DNA from: Croceivirga sp.
GTDB lineage: Bacteria; Bacteroidota; Bacteroidia; Flavobacteriales; Flavobacteriaceae
Length of the DNA stretch: 64,000 bases
Assembly: GCA_028284665.1 (NCBI GenBank)
Contig: JANQRG010000050.1
Location: 62,001-126,000, forward strand
Reading direction: 5' to 3'
In this document: piece after piece, positions 55,151-64,000 of the stretch
Layout of the letters: each line of letters starts with the position of its first letter
How positions within the stretch are numbered: position 1 is the stretch's first letter
Position numbers and translations under genes: made by a program
Notes under the pieces: generated by a model
Databases searched by the model: none
The model's input: the letters and a program-made list of their open reading frames with translations, nothing else
Told to the model about the DNA's origin: nothing

Positions 55151-56356
55151 CTAGGGCCTCGTTTCTTTAGATAGTAACAAAAAGGCCTGTCTTGCGATCT
55201 CCAGTTCCTCATTGGTTGGAATAACCAGAATCCGAATAGGGGAATCGGGGGTTTGAATTTCGGAAACCGCACGGGAAGCGGTAATACTCGCATTTTTAGT
55301 AGCATCCAACTGTATTCCAAAATAGTCCATATCCGTACAAACCATTTGGCGCAACACACTGGAATTTTCACCAATCCCTGCTGTAAAAACCAGGGCATCC
55401 AATCCATTGAGAACGGTGCTATACCCCCCAATATATTTTTTAATACGATAGGCCATCATCTGTAACGCCAATTGACAGTCGTTATCCCCTTGTTCCGCCT
55501 GCTTTTGAATATCCCTGAGGTCCGAATGACCGGTCAATCCTAAAAGACCACTTTTCTTTTGTAGCATTGTGTTGATTTCCCTGGAGTCCATTCCAAGGGT
55601 ATCCATCAGAAAAAAGATAACGGATTGGTCAATGTCACCACTTCGGGTACCCATGATCAATCCGTTTGAAGGGCCGAAACCCAAAGAATGTTCGACGCTT
55701 TTTCCATTTTTGACTGCAGTAATGCTGCAGCCATTACCCAGATGCATGGTAATTATTTTGGAGTTCGCTTTCCCCAAATGTGTAATCGCCTTTTCAGACA
55801 CGTATTTGTGGCTGGTACCATGAAAGCCATAGGCCCTGATACGATGTTGCTCGGTTATCGTTTTAGGAATGGCATAGGTGTACGCTTTCTCCGGAATGGT
55901 CTGATGGAAGGCCGTGTCAAAAACTGCAACCTGAGTGGCAGCGGGAAATAAGGATTGTGAAATCTCGATACCCTTGGCATTGGCGGGATTGTGCAATGGG
56001 GCCAGCGCAGAAAGGTTCTTAATGGAGCTTAAAACAGTGGGATCAATTTTTGCGGGGGCGTCATACGCATCACCTCCGTGTACCACACGATGACTCACAA
56101 CTTGGATATCCTCCAGCTTTTGGATGATCCCCAGTGCTTCATCCGTTAGCAGAGCAATAACCGCCTTTAGGCCCTCGGCATGGTCTTTAAAAGCAGCTTC
56201 ACGACTCACGGAAGTTTCCCCTTTCTGGTAGTGTATTTCACTTTGTGGCTCCCCCAGGCGTTCCACCATACCCTTTGCCAAAACCCTTTCCTGAGGCATT
56301 TCAATGACTTGAAATTTCAGGGAAGAACTACCGGAATTAATGACCAATACCTTCAT
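55151..56356 (-). CDS. ackA: acetate kinase
   Basis: 401 residues. It begins with the ASKHA phosphate-1 motif MKVLVINSGSSSLKFQVIE, and has FDTAFHQTIP, the YGFHGTSHKYVSEKA motif and IITMHLGNGCSITAVKNG. Transfers phosphate between acetyl-phosphate and ADP. It starts 6 bp after pta; together they make ATP from acetyl-CoA overflow. Confidence 0.97.
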   Translation of the reverse strand: MKVLVINSGSSSLKFQVIEMPQERVLAKGMVERLGEPQSEIHYQKGETSVSREAAFKDHAEGLKAVIALLTDEALGIIQKLEDIQVVSHRVVHGGDAYDAPAKIDPTVLSSIKNLSALAPLHNPANAKGIEISQSLFPAATQVAVFDTAFHQTIPEKAYTYAIPKTITEQHRIRAYGFHGTSHKYVSEKAITHLGKANSKIITMHLGNGCSITAVKNGKSVEHSLGFGPSNGLIMGTRSGDIDQSVIFFLMDTLGMDSREINTMLQKKSGLLGLTGHSDLRDIQKQAEQGDNDCQLALQMMAYRIKKYIGGYSTVLNGLDALVFTAGIGENSSVLRQMVCTDMDYFGIQLDATKNASITASRAVSEIQTPDSPIRILVIPTNEELEIARQAFLLLSKETRP

Positions 56357-56362
56357 TTTACC

Positions 56363-58450
56363 TTAGTTTTCCTGTGCCTGGATTGCCGTAACGATAACAG
56401 TATTGAAAACATCATCAACCGTGCAACCGCGGCTTAAGTCATTTACGGGCTTATTAAGTCCCTGCAATACCGGGCCAATAGCCAATGCACCCGTTTCCCG
56501 TTGCACCGCTTTATAGGTGTTATTCCCCGTATTCAGATCCGGGAATATCAGCACGGAGGCCTGGCCTGCCACCTCAGAGTCGGGCAACTTACTTTTTCCC
56601 ACCAATGGGTCTACAGCAGCGTCGTATTGGATCGGACCTTCAATCCGCAACTGTGGTGCTTTTTCTTTCACGATTGCTGTGGCCCTTCGGACTCTTTCTA
56701 CATCCTCTCCTTGGCCCGAACTACCAGAGGAATAGGATAACATCGCAATTTTAGCCGTTATCCCGAAAGCTTCCGCTGAAGCGGCTGAGGAAATAGCAAT
56801 TTCCGCCAACTGTTCCGCCGTAGGATTCGGATTAATCGCACAATCGCCAAAAACGGAGACCCGATTTTCCAGACACATAAAGAAGATGGATGAGACCACT
56901 CCTATCCCGGGCTTGGTCTTTACAAACTGTAATGCGGGCCGTATCGTGTGTTGGGTAGTATGCACTGCTCCCGAGACCATACCATCGGCATGCCCTTTAT
57001 AAACCATCATCGTTCCGAAATAAGAGACATCATGCATGCTGTCCCTGGCCATGTCCATATTCACGCCTTTGTGCTTGCGCAATTCGTAAAAGGTGGTCGC
57101 ATAGGCTTCGAAAGATTCAGCTTCGGCAGGATTAATGATGGCCAAATTCGAAATATCCAGTCCCAGGGTCAATGCCTTTTTTTCTATTTGATCCTTCTTT
57201 CCCAACAGGGTGATATCCACAATGTCCAAAGCCTTCAGCTCAACAGCCGCCTCCAGGATCCTGGGGTCTTCACCTTCCGGGAGCACAATATGCTTTTTAT
57301 CCTTTTTAGCACGTTGGAGCAGATTGTACTGGAACATTCTTGGGGTCAACCCGTTGGGCACATAGGTATCCAATCGTTGTAGCAATAGTTCGCCATTAAT
57401 ATGTTCGTTGAAAAGGGCGATCGAAGTGGCTATTTTTTGTTTGCTTTCGGCATATATTTTTGATTGAACATTTCCCACGGCATTGGTGGCCTCGAAAGTA
57501 GCTTGTTGTACCGAAATGATGGGCACCTGCGCTTCAAAACCCTTAAGTAATTGTAGAATAGGTTCCTCCGGAACGATCCCGCCCGTTAGCAAAATACCGG
57601 AAATCGTAGGATAATTTTCGGAAAGATTGGCCTGCAGTGCTCCCAGAATAATATCGGAACGGTCACCGGGAGTGATGACAAGGCAATTATCCCGCAAATA
57701 GGTCAGATAATTGTGCAAACGCATGGCGCCGACACCGAAACTCCCCGTTTGGTTGTTCAAACTCTCCTTTCCGAAAAGGACTTCTCCTTTTAAAGCATCT
57801 ACGATTTCTTTAATAGTAGGGTGAGATAAATTATTCACCCGGGGTACAACAAAGGGGATAGTTTTTCCTTTTAGTTCTTCCTCCAGTTGGTTCTGTACCA
57901 GTTGGAGGTTTTCAGGCCGTACTTTATTGGCTACTACGCCTAATACATCAATGCTTCTTTGTTGATAACTGTTTACCGCAGATTCAAGATTGCCACAGAA
58001 TTCTTCGAGTGTTTTTCCTTTGGCGTTATCCACGAGAACAGCCGGGATGCCTAAATTCTTTGCAATATCAATATTGAGGTCAAACTCGATGATGCTACCC
58101 TCGCTGGCAAAGTCGCTTCCTTCTACCAGGACGAAGTCAAATGCTTCCTCAAGTCGCTTGTACTTCTCGATGATGATATCCAGAATATCCCCCGGCTTAC
58201 CGTCATTGAACAGTTCAATGACCTGGCTTTGCGTCATGGCATAGACATCTTCCGGTTCAAGATCTAAATTAAAATGAGAGATCACCGTATGAATATGGTT
58301 GTCGAGACCTTCCGACTTAATATCATCTATCACGGGCCGGAAATAGCCTACCTTGGCCATTTTTCCAAGTAGCAACCGCATCAATCCCAATACTACCAAA
58401 GATTTACCACTGTGAGAGGCCAGGGTAGCAATATAAAGCGCTTTTGTCAT
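56363..58450 (-). CDS. pta: phosphate acetyltransferase (long form)
   Basis: 695 residues. The N-terminal P-loop/BioD-like domain (TLASHSGKSLVVLG) and DRTGG domain mark the long, regulated form. The C-terminal PTA_PTB domain (about 370-690) has SYSSGSSGQGEDVERVR and AAVDPLVGKSKLPDSEVAG. Converts acetyl-CoA and phosphate to acetyl-phosphate. First gene of pta-ackA. Confidence 0.97.
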   Translation of the reverse strand: MTKALYIATLASHSGKSLVVLGLMRLLLGKMAKVGYFRPVIDDIKSEGLDNHIHTVISHFNLDLEPEDVYAMTQSQVIELFNDGKPGDILDIIIEKYKRLEEAFDFVLVEGSDFASEGSIIEFDLNIDIAKNLGIPAVLVDNAKGKTLEEFCGNLESAVNSYQQRSIDVLGVVANKVRPENLQLVQNQLEEELKGKTIPFVVPRVNNLSHPTIKEIVDALKGEVLFGKESLNNQTGSFGVGAMRLHNYLTYLRDNCLVITPGDRSDIILGALQANLSENYPTISGILLTGGIVPEEPILQLLKGFEAQVPIISVQQATFEATNAVGNVQSKIYAESKQKIATSIALFNEHINGELLLQRLDTYVPNGLTPRMFQYNLLQRAKKDKKHIVLPEGEDPRILEAAVELKALDIVDITLLGKKDQIEKKALTLGLDISNLAIINPAEAESFEAYATTFYELRKHKGVNMDMARDSMHDVSYFGTMMVYKGHADGMVSGAVHTTQHTIRPALQFVKTKPGIGVVSSIFFMCLENRVSVFGDCAINPNPTAEQLAEIAISSAASAEAFGITAKIAMLSYSSGSSGQGEDVERVRRATAIVKEKAPQLRIEGPIQYDAAVDPLVGKSKLPDSEVAGQASVLIFPDLNTGNNTYKAVQRETGALAIGPVLQGLNKPVNDLSRGCTVDDVFNTVIVTAIQAQEN

Positions 58451-58835
58451 ATACTTTGATCAATTCAAAATCGGAAAATTACCATTTTAATTGGTGCGTT
58501 TTCAAAGGGTAAATCATTTTTAGGTTATTTTTTGCATAACTATCTGCCATGGGGCGAAGTTTCCGTAAAAGCAGTACCAAAACGGCATTATACTTCTAAA
58601 TCGACTCCAAGGTTTCGCTGATTCTTAACCAAGCCTGCCAGAGGTACATAAACTTTACTTCACAGAACAAACAACCCTATCTTCAAATTCCGAAAACCGC
58701 ATGTTTTGGAAGACCAATAGGCCTAATTCTTTTAGAAATTCATTTAAAGCCTATTGCTCGTATGGGCCAGAAACCTTTTATTTGGCAGGTGTTCTTTTAA
58801 TAATGGATACTAACTTTTGAATTCAATACTGCTCT
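58451..58835. other. 385-bp gene-free spacer between divergent pta and a beta-barrel gene
   Basis: It holds copy B of the 48-bp repeat (58593-58640) and a stem-loop with perfect 8-bp ends CAATAGGC / GCCTATTG (58715-58722 with 58749-58756). Promoters for both genes must lie here, but no clean TTG/TAnnTTTG pair was found. Confidence 0.6.
58593..58640 (+). repeat. 48-bp dispersed repeat, copy B
   Basis: Matches 52217-52264 with two substitutions, same orientation. Confidence 0.8.
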
Positions 58836-59381
58836 ATGAAAAAACCCCTCATCTTATGCCTTTTATTTTTCGGACATCTGGGCTTTGCACAGGTTTCAAA
58901 ATCGAACACCTTAGATAGTTTTGGTCGTTTAAATCTTGGCTTGCATGGTTTTGAAATTTCCTATGAACTACCCTTTTCAAAAAGTATAGTTTGGGAAAAT
59001 AATTTAGGCATTGGAATGGGTATGGAGGCTAGTGCCGGTTCTGCCTCTTTTGCGTTTTACTTTGACCGCCCCACCCCTTTTGTCAAATCTCAGCTCAAAT
59101 GGCTATACAATAGAAACAAGCGCCTGTCAAAAGGTAAAAATGTGTATGACAATTCCGGGAACTTTATCGGGTTGCAAAGTAAATACAGCTTTGGCGACGC
59201 GGACCTTTTCGATGTAAACCAGGCCGTGTTGACCGAAATACATTGGGGAATCCAGCGAAATATCGGAGGGCGATTTCTATTCAATTTGCATTTGGGGCTG
59301 GGCATTGTGAGCGACTTTGATACTTCTGAAAGTGTTTTTACACCCACCTTTGGGTTTCGTTTCGGATACAGAATTTTTTAG
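58836..59381 (+). CDS. small outer-membrane beta-barrel-like protein
   Basis: 181 residues; signal peptide (MKKPLILCLLFFGHLGFAQ). The body is a series of amphipathic strands (LNLGLHGFEISYELPF, LGIGMGMEA, FLFNLHLGLGIVSDF) ending in an aromatic C-terminus (FGYRIF), typical of small outer-membrane barrels. I do not recognise a named family. Single gene. Confidence 0.75.
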   Translation: MKKPLILCLLFFGHLGFAQVSKSNTLDSFGRLNLGLHGFEISYELPFSKSIVWENNLGIGMGMEASAGSASFAFYFDRPTPFVKSQLKWLYNRNKRLSKGKNVYDNSGNFIGLQSKYSFGDADLFDVNQAVLTEIHWGIQRNIGGRFLFNLHLGLGIVSDFDTSESVFTPTFGFRFGYRIF

Positions 59382-59479
59382 GTTTTGGATGACATAGCAT
59401 TTTAGATCCGGTCTCGTAAAGCGAATCATTCAAAAGACGTTTTCCACCCCGCCTTTTCGAAATTTTGCCTACCTAGTTC

Positions 59480-59534
59480 GGCAGGTAAACTTGCCTGCCT
59501 TCGATAGGAACTTCACCCCTTTCGCTTGTCTATA
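59480..59534 (+). repeat. inverted GGCAGG/CCTGCC motif and 45-bp repeat, copy B
   Basis: GGCAGG (59480-59485) and CCTGCC (59494-59499) can pair. The adjoining 59490-59534 matches the copy at 55048-55092. It lies in the spacer between two barrel-type genes. Confidence 0.6.
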
Positions 59535-59622
59535 CTACTGTATAGTGTACCACTTAAAAACATTGGGTAGACTTCTCACCCTGGACTTTATTGTAAGCTA
59601 TGATTAAGGAGGCCCCTGAAGT

Positions 59623-60309
59623 TTAAAAAACGTGGTTGATGAAAAGGCCGTAATTCTCCTCTTGAGCCCGCTCCAAACCATAGAAATCGATATTAACGCC
59701 AAACCCAAAGCTCGTTTTGCCCAATGCAACTCCGGCCCGTAGATACAATAAACTTCTTTCATGTGCTCCATCATCCAGGTTTTGATTGTATATCCCCTGA
59801 AATCTGGAGTATAGCCCTACATTTTTTGATAGCATTGGTTTATACTCAACGATACCTACCGTCTCAAAGTTGATGGAGGGTGCCAGTTGCAGATTCGGAC
59901 TGAACAGGAACAGCCATTTTGGGTTCGCTGAAAAAAACTGCAGGCCCGTAAATGGAACCGCCCCTTTGGAGTAATGGAACTGTAATCCCGCTGTCGCAAA
60001 CCATTTTTGTGAAAAATTGTAGGTCAGGGAATTGGAGATTACAAGCTCGTTATTGGATCTTTCGTTTTCGTAGGGTACCAATGCCGATGTAACCCCAAAA
60101 TAGCCAAACTTGCCCTTCTTATCTATGGGAAGGTTCAATATGGCCAAAGCATAGATCTCCTCATTCCCGAACATTACTTCTATCGGAATTGGTGGCTTTT
60201 TTACTGCTGTAACTTCCTGTCCTTTCATTCCAAGGATGGGAAGGATAAGCACCAACATAACCCATCTTGTTTTTTGTAGTATTTGATGTCTTTTGAGTGC
60301 AGTGATCAA
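59623..60309 (-). CDS. outer-membrane beta-barrel-like protein (DUF6268-like)
   Basis: 228 residues as drawn. The start at 60309 is a TTG. It is kept because it gives a basic n-region (KRHQILQKTR) before the hydrophobic core VMLVLILPIL; the first ATG is at 60258 and would give an uncharged, shorter leader. The mature part is strand-rich with aromatic girdles (WFATAGLQFHYSKG, GLYSRFQGIYNQ, LLYLRAGVALGK) and ends GLFINHVF, a barrel-type C-terminal Phe. The family name is tentative. Confidence 0.65.
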   Translation of the reverse strand: MITALKRHQILQKTRWVMLVLILPILGMKGQEVTAVKKPPIPIEVMFGNEEIYALAILNLPIDKKGKFGYFGVTSALVPYENERSNNELVISNSLTYNFSQKWFATAGLQFHYSKGAVPFTGLQFFSANPKWLFLFSPNLQLAPSINFETVGIVEYKPMLSKNVGLYSRFQGIYNQNLDDGAHERSLLYLRAGVALGKTSFGFGVNIDFYGLERAQEENYGLFINHVF

Positions 60310-60586
60310 AACCTGTGTACTTCCTGATTAGCAATCTTAAGTGGAACTAAAAGTGTTGGTTTAAAATAGAAGGATTGAATTGGCGTACTCAATTTAGTGA
60401 TTCTAACATTAGATAGACCACCTTGAAAACTGATTTATATAAAAATTGACAAAGAAGCGTCCCGCTGTACAATGTTTTGCTTACCTACCTTAGCGAAGGA
60501 TTTCTTTCATATTGTTTTTCGACAGTACTTTGAATGTAAACCGGGAAGTGCAGAGCGAGGGCTTTCCCTCCTAATTTTTGTTGCAC
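60310..60586. other. spacer of about 280 bp with no recognised feature
   Basis: Between the barrel gene and the tRNA terminator. I see no gene, repeat or promoter that I can support. Confidence 0.5.
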
Positions 60587-60612
60587 AAAAAAATCCCATC
60601 ATGTGATGGGAT
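60587..60612 (-). terminator. intrinsic terminator after tRNA-Gln
   Basis: Perfect palindrome ATCCCATCA-TG-TGATGGGAT (60593-60612), followed on the minus strand by seven T. It lies 14 bp beyond the tRNA 3' end. Confidence 0.85.
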
Positions 60613-60625
60613 TTGTCCAACTCCG

Positions 60626-60697
60626 TTGGCCTACTAGGACTCGAACCTAGAATGACTGGACCAAAACCAGTAGTGTTGCCAATTACACCATAGGCCA
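60626..60697 (-). tRNA. trnQ: tRNA-Gln (anticodon TTG)
   Basis: 72 nt. Acceptor stem TGGCCTA/TAGGCCA, anticodon stem ACTGG/CCAGT with loop TTTTGGT (anticodon TTG), T stem CTAGG/CCTAG with loop TTCGAGT, discriminator A. The 3' CCA is not encoded. It has its own promoter and terminator. Confidence 0.95.
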
Positions 60698-60731
60698 GTA
60701 CCGTATCAAAAGCGAATAACTTTTGAGCGTG

Positions 60732-60761
60732 CAAATTTAAGACAAACTTTAATCCGAGCAA
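60732..60761 (-). promoter_or_regulatory. Bacteroidetes-type promoter for tRNA-Gln
   Basis: On the minus strand TTG (60759-60761), 19-bp spacer, TAAATTTG (60732-60739), 34 bp upstream of the mature tRNA 5' end. Confidence 0.65.
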
Positions 60762-60869
60762 ATTATTTTGATGACAATCCGAAGAGCCATTGTTAAACCT
60801 TTCATTAAAATCGTGAAGTGTCTGTGTTTAATTTGGTAAATTCGCCCCGATTGGTCAAACACCTATTGC

Positions 60870-63800
60870 ATGTTTTCTAAAAACTATGAAAAATGGAACA
60901 CCCTTTTGGGGTGGCTTTCGTTTACCATTGCCATAATCACCTATTTACTTACCGTAGAACCCACAGGAAGTTTCTGGGATGCCGGGGAATATATCACTAC
61001 CTCCGCCAAACTACAGGTAGGGCACCCTCCCGGAGCTCCTTTATTGCAGATGATAGGTGCTGTTTTTGCCCTGTTAGCCTTTGGCGATCCTTCGAAAGTT
61101 GCGTTAATGGTCAACATCGTTTCTGTGGTATCCAGCGCCTTTGCCGTCCTTTTTACCTTTTGGATCATCACCAACCTTAGCCGGAAATTGATCGTTAAAA
61201 AATCCAAGCTGTCCGAAAGTAAGGCCATCGCTATTTTTGGCAGTGGTCTGGTAGGCGCTCTGGCCTTTACGTTTTCCGATAGTTTTTGGTTTAATGCAGT
61301 AGAGACCGAGGTGTATGCCATGGCGAGTTTTATGATGGCGTTGTTGTTATGGTTGGGACTCAAATGGGTAGATCACCTGGAGGACCCCAGGGGCAACAAA
61401 TGGCTACTGCTCATTTGTTTTATGATCGGCTTGGTTTTTGGGATACAGTTTATGGGCTTCCTGGCCATACCTTCCATTGGCCTGTTGTATTACTTCAAAA
61501 AATATAAAAAAGTTACCGTAAAGAACTTCCTGATCGCGAATGCGATTGTCATCGGGATACTGTTACTCGTGTATAAGTTCTCACTCACCTATGTCCTAAA
61601 GCTTTTTGGTTGGAGCGAAGTCTTTTTTATTAACCAGGTAGGGCTGCCGTTTAATTCGGGAACCCTTATCATGGGGGCGATCTTTGTGTTGGTGTTCTAT
61701 TTTGCATTGCGGTATACCCGAAGGAACGGTTTTGAAACCGGCAATCTAATTGTGTTGTGCCTGATGTTTCTCATTCTCGGCTTTTCTTCCTGGCTCATGT
61801 TACCCATCCGCGCTAATGCGAAAACGGTAGTCAACGAAAACAATCCGGAAGACGCCCGATCCCTCCTTGCCTATTACAACAGGGAACAATATCCTGGCGT
61901 AGACAGCCCGGTGTATGGCGCCTATTTTTCCAATGCTTTTGCCGAACCGGGAGAGGACATAGACGACAAGCCCAAATATGAAAAAGATGAAAAATTGGGC
62001 AAATATGTCATTGTCAACAATTATAAGAATGCCTTGCAGGGCCCTAACAAAAAACATGTTGGGGTGTTACCCCGACTGTGGAGTGAGCAACATGCGGAAA
62101 ACTATATGCGGTATTTTGGTCGGCTCGATTTTCGCATAAAAGCAGAATACATTTCCAACAACGAACTACGGGATGCAGTAAATCAATTCAAGCAGTTGGA
62201 TGCCCGGGGAGAGATTGACACCGAGCAATTCATGCAATTCCTGCGAAGCTTTTCGGATTATATAGAAGTGGAACCTCCTTCCTTGGGACAAAACCTAAGC
62301 TACCTTTTCGAGTTTCAATGGAGCTATATGTACATGCGGTATTTTATGTGGAATTTTGTCGGGCGACAAAACGATACCCAGGGCCGCTATGACAACAATG
62401 GCCACTGGATCAGCGGTATTCCTTTTGTGGATAGCCTGCGAATGGGGAGCCAGGACAACCTTCCCAGTGAAATTTTAGATAACAAGGCCCGCAATACCTA
62501 CTTTTTTCTGCCACTGCTCTTAGGTATTATTGGTATCGTCTTCCAAATCTCCCGAAATCCAAAACAGTTCTGGGTCCTGTTTATCTTTTTTATGTTTACC
62601 GGCCTGGCGATCCAGTTCTACACCAATCCTTATATCTTTCAGCCCCGGGAACGGGACTATTCTTTGGTAGGTTCTTTCTTTATTTTTTGTATTTGGATAG
62701 GTATTGGCGTATACGGGCTGTTCGAAGAAGCCAGGAAACTACTCAAACCCAGGATAGCCGCACCCGTAATAACGGCACTTTGCCTTTTGGCAGTCCCCTT
62801 GCTCATGGCATTTCAAAACTGGGACGACCATGACCGGTCCGGACGATATACTGCACGTTCTACAGCTATGGCCTACCTGGACTCCTGCCAGGAAGATGCA
62901 GGGGCTATTCTCTTTACCATTGGGGATAACGATACCTTCCCACTTTGGTATGCCCAGGAAATTGAGGAATACAGAACCGATGTGCGTATTGTAAATACTA
63001 GCCTTTTTGCGACAGACTGGTACATAGACCAAATGAAACGGAAGGCGTACGAAAGTGATCCCATTCCTTCGCAATTAACCCATGACCTTTACAGCTATGG
63101 CACCCGGGATGCGATTTACTATCAGGGGGTAACGGATAGCCGGTGGAATATTAAGGACTTCATGAATTGGGTAGCCAGTGATAAACCGCAAACCAAATTC
63201 AAGCATTTGCTAGAAAAACAGGGGCGGGACCTCAGCGGATTCTCTGAAAGCAATTTGGATATTGTCTACTACCCCACCCATAAAATTCGTGTCCCCGTAA
63301 ACAAAAAGAACGTGCTGGAAAGTGGCCTGGTCAAAGCCAAGGATTCTGCTTTGATAGTGGATTATATCGATATTGATCTCCCGCAAAGTGCCTTAACCAA
63401 ACAGCGCATCCTGATGCTGGACATTTTGGCCAATAACGATTGGGAACGACCTATTTACTTCTCCGGAGGTAGCTTTGATAATGCGGAATACCTGTGGATG
63501 AAGCAATATCTGCAACTGGACGGACTGGTCTACAAATTGGTCCCCATCCGAACCGAAAATGAAAGTCTTTTTGAAATGGGCAGGATCGATTCGGATTTGA
63601 TGTATGAGATAGTGAACAAATGGGATTGGGGCAATTCTTCAGATCCGGATATTTACCACGATCCGCAAACCCGTTCTCAGGGACTTTCGTTTCGGAGTAA
63701 TCTCGCACGATTAAGTGAGCAACTTATCGAGGAAAATAAGATCGATAAGGCCAAAAACATCATCGATATGGCGATGACACAAATGCCTTTTGAACAATTT

Positions 63801-64000
63801 GGATTCTACGCCTTTGTAGAACCCTTCCTGGATGGCTATTACAAGGTGGGGGAGCAACAAAAGGCAAGAGCATTGTTTGAGAAGCTAAAAAAAGTATACC
63901 AGGAGCGTTTGGAATACTATGCCGGGGTTCCTAGGGATGAGCAATATTCGCGCATTGAAGACATCCTGGCCGACCTGGAAAGCTACCAGCGTGTGGTCTA
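60870..64000 (+). CDS. DUF2723 multi-pass membrane protein (3' end outside window)
   Basis: 1043 codons from the ATG at 60870 to the window edge, with no stop. The N-terminal DUF2723 pattern is clear: TVEPTGSFWDAGEYITTSAKLQVGHPPGAPLLQMIG, then FTFSDSFWFNAVETEVYAMASF. At least ten membrane helices lie in residues 10-320 and 540-650. A large periplasmic part follows (from about 665: GAILFTIGDNDTFPLWYAQE). TPR-like helices begin near 950 (LSEQLIEENKIDKAKNIIDMAMTQM). DUF2723 proteins belong to the GT-C-like glycosyltransferase superfamily (GT117), so membrane glycosyl transfer is probable but not proved. Confidence 0.92.
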   Translation, partial: MFSKNYEKWNTLLGWLSFTIAIITYLLTVEPTGSFWDAGEYITTSAKLQVGHPPGAPLLQMIGAVFALLAFGDPSKVALMVNIVSVVSSAFAVLFTFWIITNLSRKLIVKKSKLSESKAIAIFGSGLVGALAFTFSDSFWFNAVETEVYAMASFMMALLLWLGLKWVDHLEDPRGNKWLLLICFMIGLVFGIQFMGFLAIPSIGLLYYFKKYKKVTVKNFLIANAIVIGILLLVYKFSLTYVLKLFGWSEVFFINQVGLPFNSGTLIMGAIFVLVFYFALRYTRRNGFETGNLIVLCLMFLILGFSSWLMLPIRANAKTVVNENNPEDARSLLAYYNREQYPGVDSPVYGAYFSNAFAEPGEDIDDKPKYEKDEKLGKYVIVNNYKNALQGPNKKHVGVLPRLWSEQHAENYMRYFGRLDFRIKAEYISNNELRDAVNQFKQLDARGEIDTEQFMQFLRSFSDYIEVEPPSLGQNLSYLFEFQWSYMYMRYFMWNFVGRQNDTQGRYDNNGHWISGIPFVDSLRMGSQDNLPSEILDNKARNTYFFLPLLLGIIGIVFQISRNPKQFWVLFIFFMFTGLAIQFYTNPYIFQPRERDYSLVGSFFIFCIWIGIGVYGLFEEARKLLKPRIAAPVITALCLLAVPLLMAFQNWDDHDRSGRYTARSTAMAYLDSCQEDAGAILFTIGDNDTFPLWYAQEIEEYRTDVRIVNTSLFATDWYIDQMKRKAYESDPIPSQLTHDLYSYGTRDAIYYQGVTDSRWNIKDFMNWVASDKPQTKFKHLLEKQGRDLSGFSESNLDIVYYPTHKIRVPVNKKNVLESGLVKAKDSALIVDYIDIDLPQSALTKQRILMLDILANNDWERPIYFSGGSFDNAEYLWMKQYLQLDGLVYKLVPIRTENESLFEMGRIDSDLMYEIVNKWDWGNSSDPDIYHDPQTRSQGLSFRSNLARLSEQLIEENKIDKAKNIIDMAMTQMPFEQFGFYAFVEPFLDGYYKVGEQQKARALFEKLKKVYQERLEYYAGVPRDEQYSRIEDILADLESYQRVV

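Noticed and set aside
55045-55431. 128-codon minus-strand frame at the end of ackA
   Set aside because: Out-of-frame shadow of the ackA 3' end running into the repeat.
60507-60761. 84-codon minus-strand frame
   Set aside because: It overlaps the tRNA-Gln gene and its terminator.

Overview
The window reads as chromosome of a marine-type Flavobacteriaceae (Bacteroidota). The evidence is a complete alternative complex III operon (actABCDEF) joined directly to an aa3-type cytochrome oxidase, a type-B succinate dehydrogenase (sdhCAB), a DUF2723 membrane protein, many short lipoprotein and AQ-type signal peptides, and promoters of the Bacteroidetes form TTG-N17-19-TAnnTTTG in place of the proteobacterial -35/-10. 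The genus cannot be resolved from the sequence alone. No insertion sequence, prophage, CRISPR array or rRNA is visible. There is one tRNA (Gln, anticodon TTG).

Layout. 0-6.9 kb: the 3' part of a DUF4242-cyclase-AraC regulator (cut by the left edge), a cytochrome P450, ruvB, a divergent acyl-CoA oxidase, and a head-GIN (DUF2807) surface protein that converges on the oxidase across a 164-bp imperfect palindrome. 7-19 kb: the respiratory operon actA-B-C-D-E-F-ctaC-ctaD, which carries electrons from menaquinol through ACIII to the oxidase. 19-24 kb: a SPOR-domain protein, then rimP-nusA-infB with its own promoter and a hairpin in the leader. 24-27.4 kb: sdhC-sdhA-sdhB. 27.7-35 kb: poorly characterised envelope genes (lipoprotein, AsmA-like protein, HD hydrolase, DUF481, META-domain lipoprotein, a helical lipoprotein, a serine hydrolase). 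35-40.8 kb: LLM flavin oxidoreductase plus FMN reductase, two secreted lipoproteins, a YCII protein and an alginate-export-type porin.

40.9-50.3 kb: the most unusual block. An efflux operon (outer-membrane factor, adaptor, RND pump) continues without a gap into a membrane-bound class III nucleotide cyclase and a TIGYG-type ion channel, followed by two small paralogous Crp/Fnr-like regulators. The outer-membrane factor carries an N-terminal domain that looks like an ABC-transporter substrate-binding protein. A nearly identical 22-bp motif lies upstream of one regulator and of the porin. This is the best candidate here for an undescribed system: efflux combined with cyclic-nucleotide signalling and ion flux.

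50.5-64 kb: a CPA1 Na+/H+ antiporter, a TIM-barrel sugar isomerase-like lipoprotein, a trypsin-like PDZ protease, the acetate pathway genes pta-ackA, two outer-membrane beta-barrel-like proteins, tRNA-Gln and the DUF2723 protein (cut by the right edge). The spacers here are long and contain dispersed repeats and fold-back elements.

Boundaries come from the six-frame reading. I moved starts where a non-ATG upstream codon had extended the frame. Family names come from motif recognition, not database searches.
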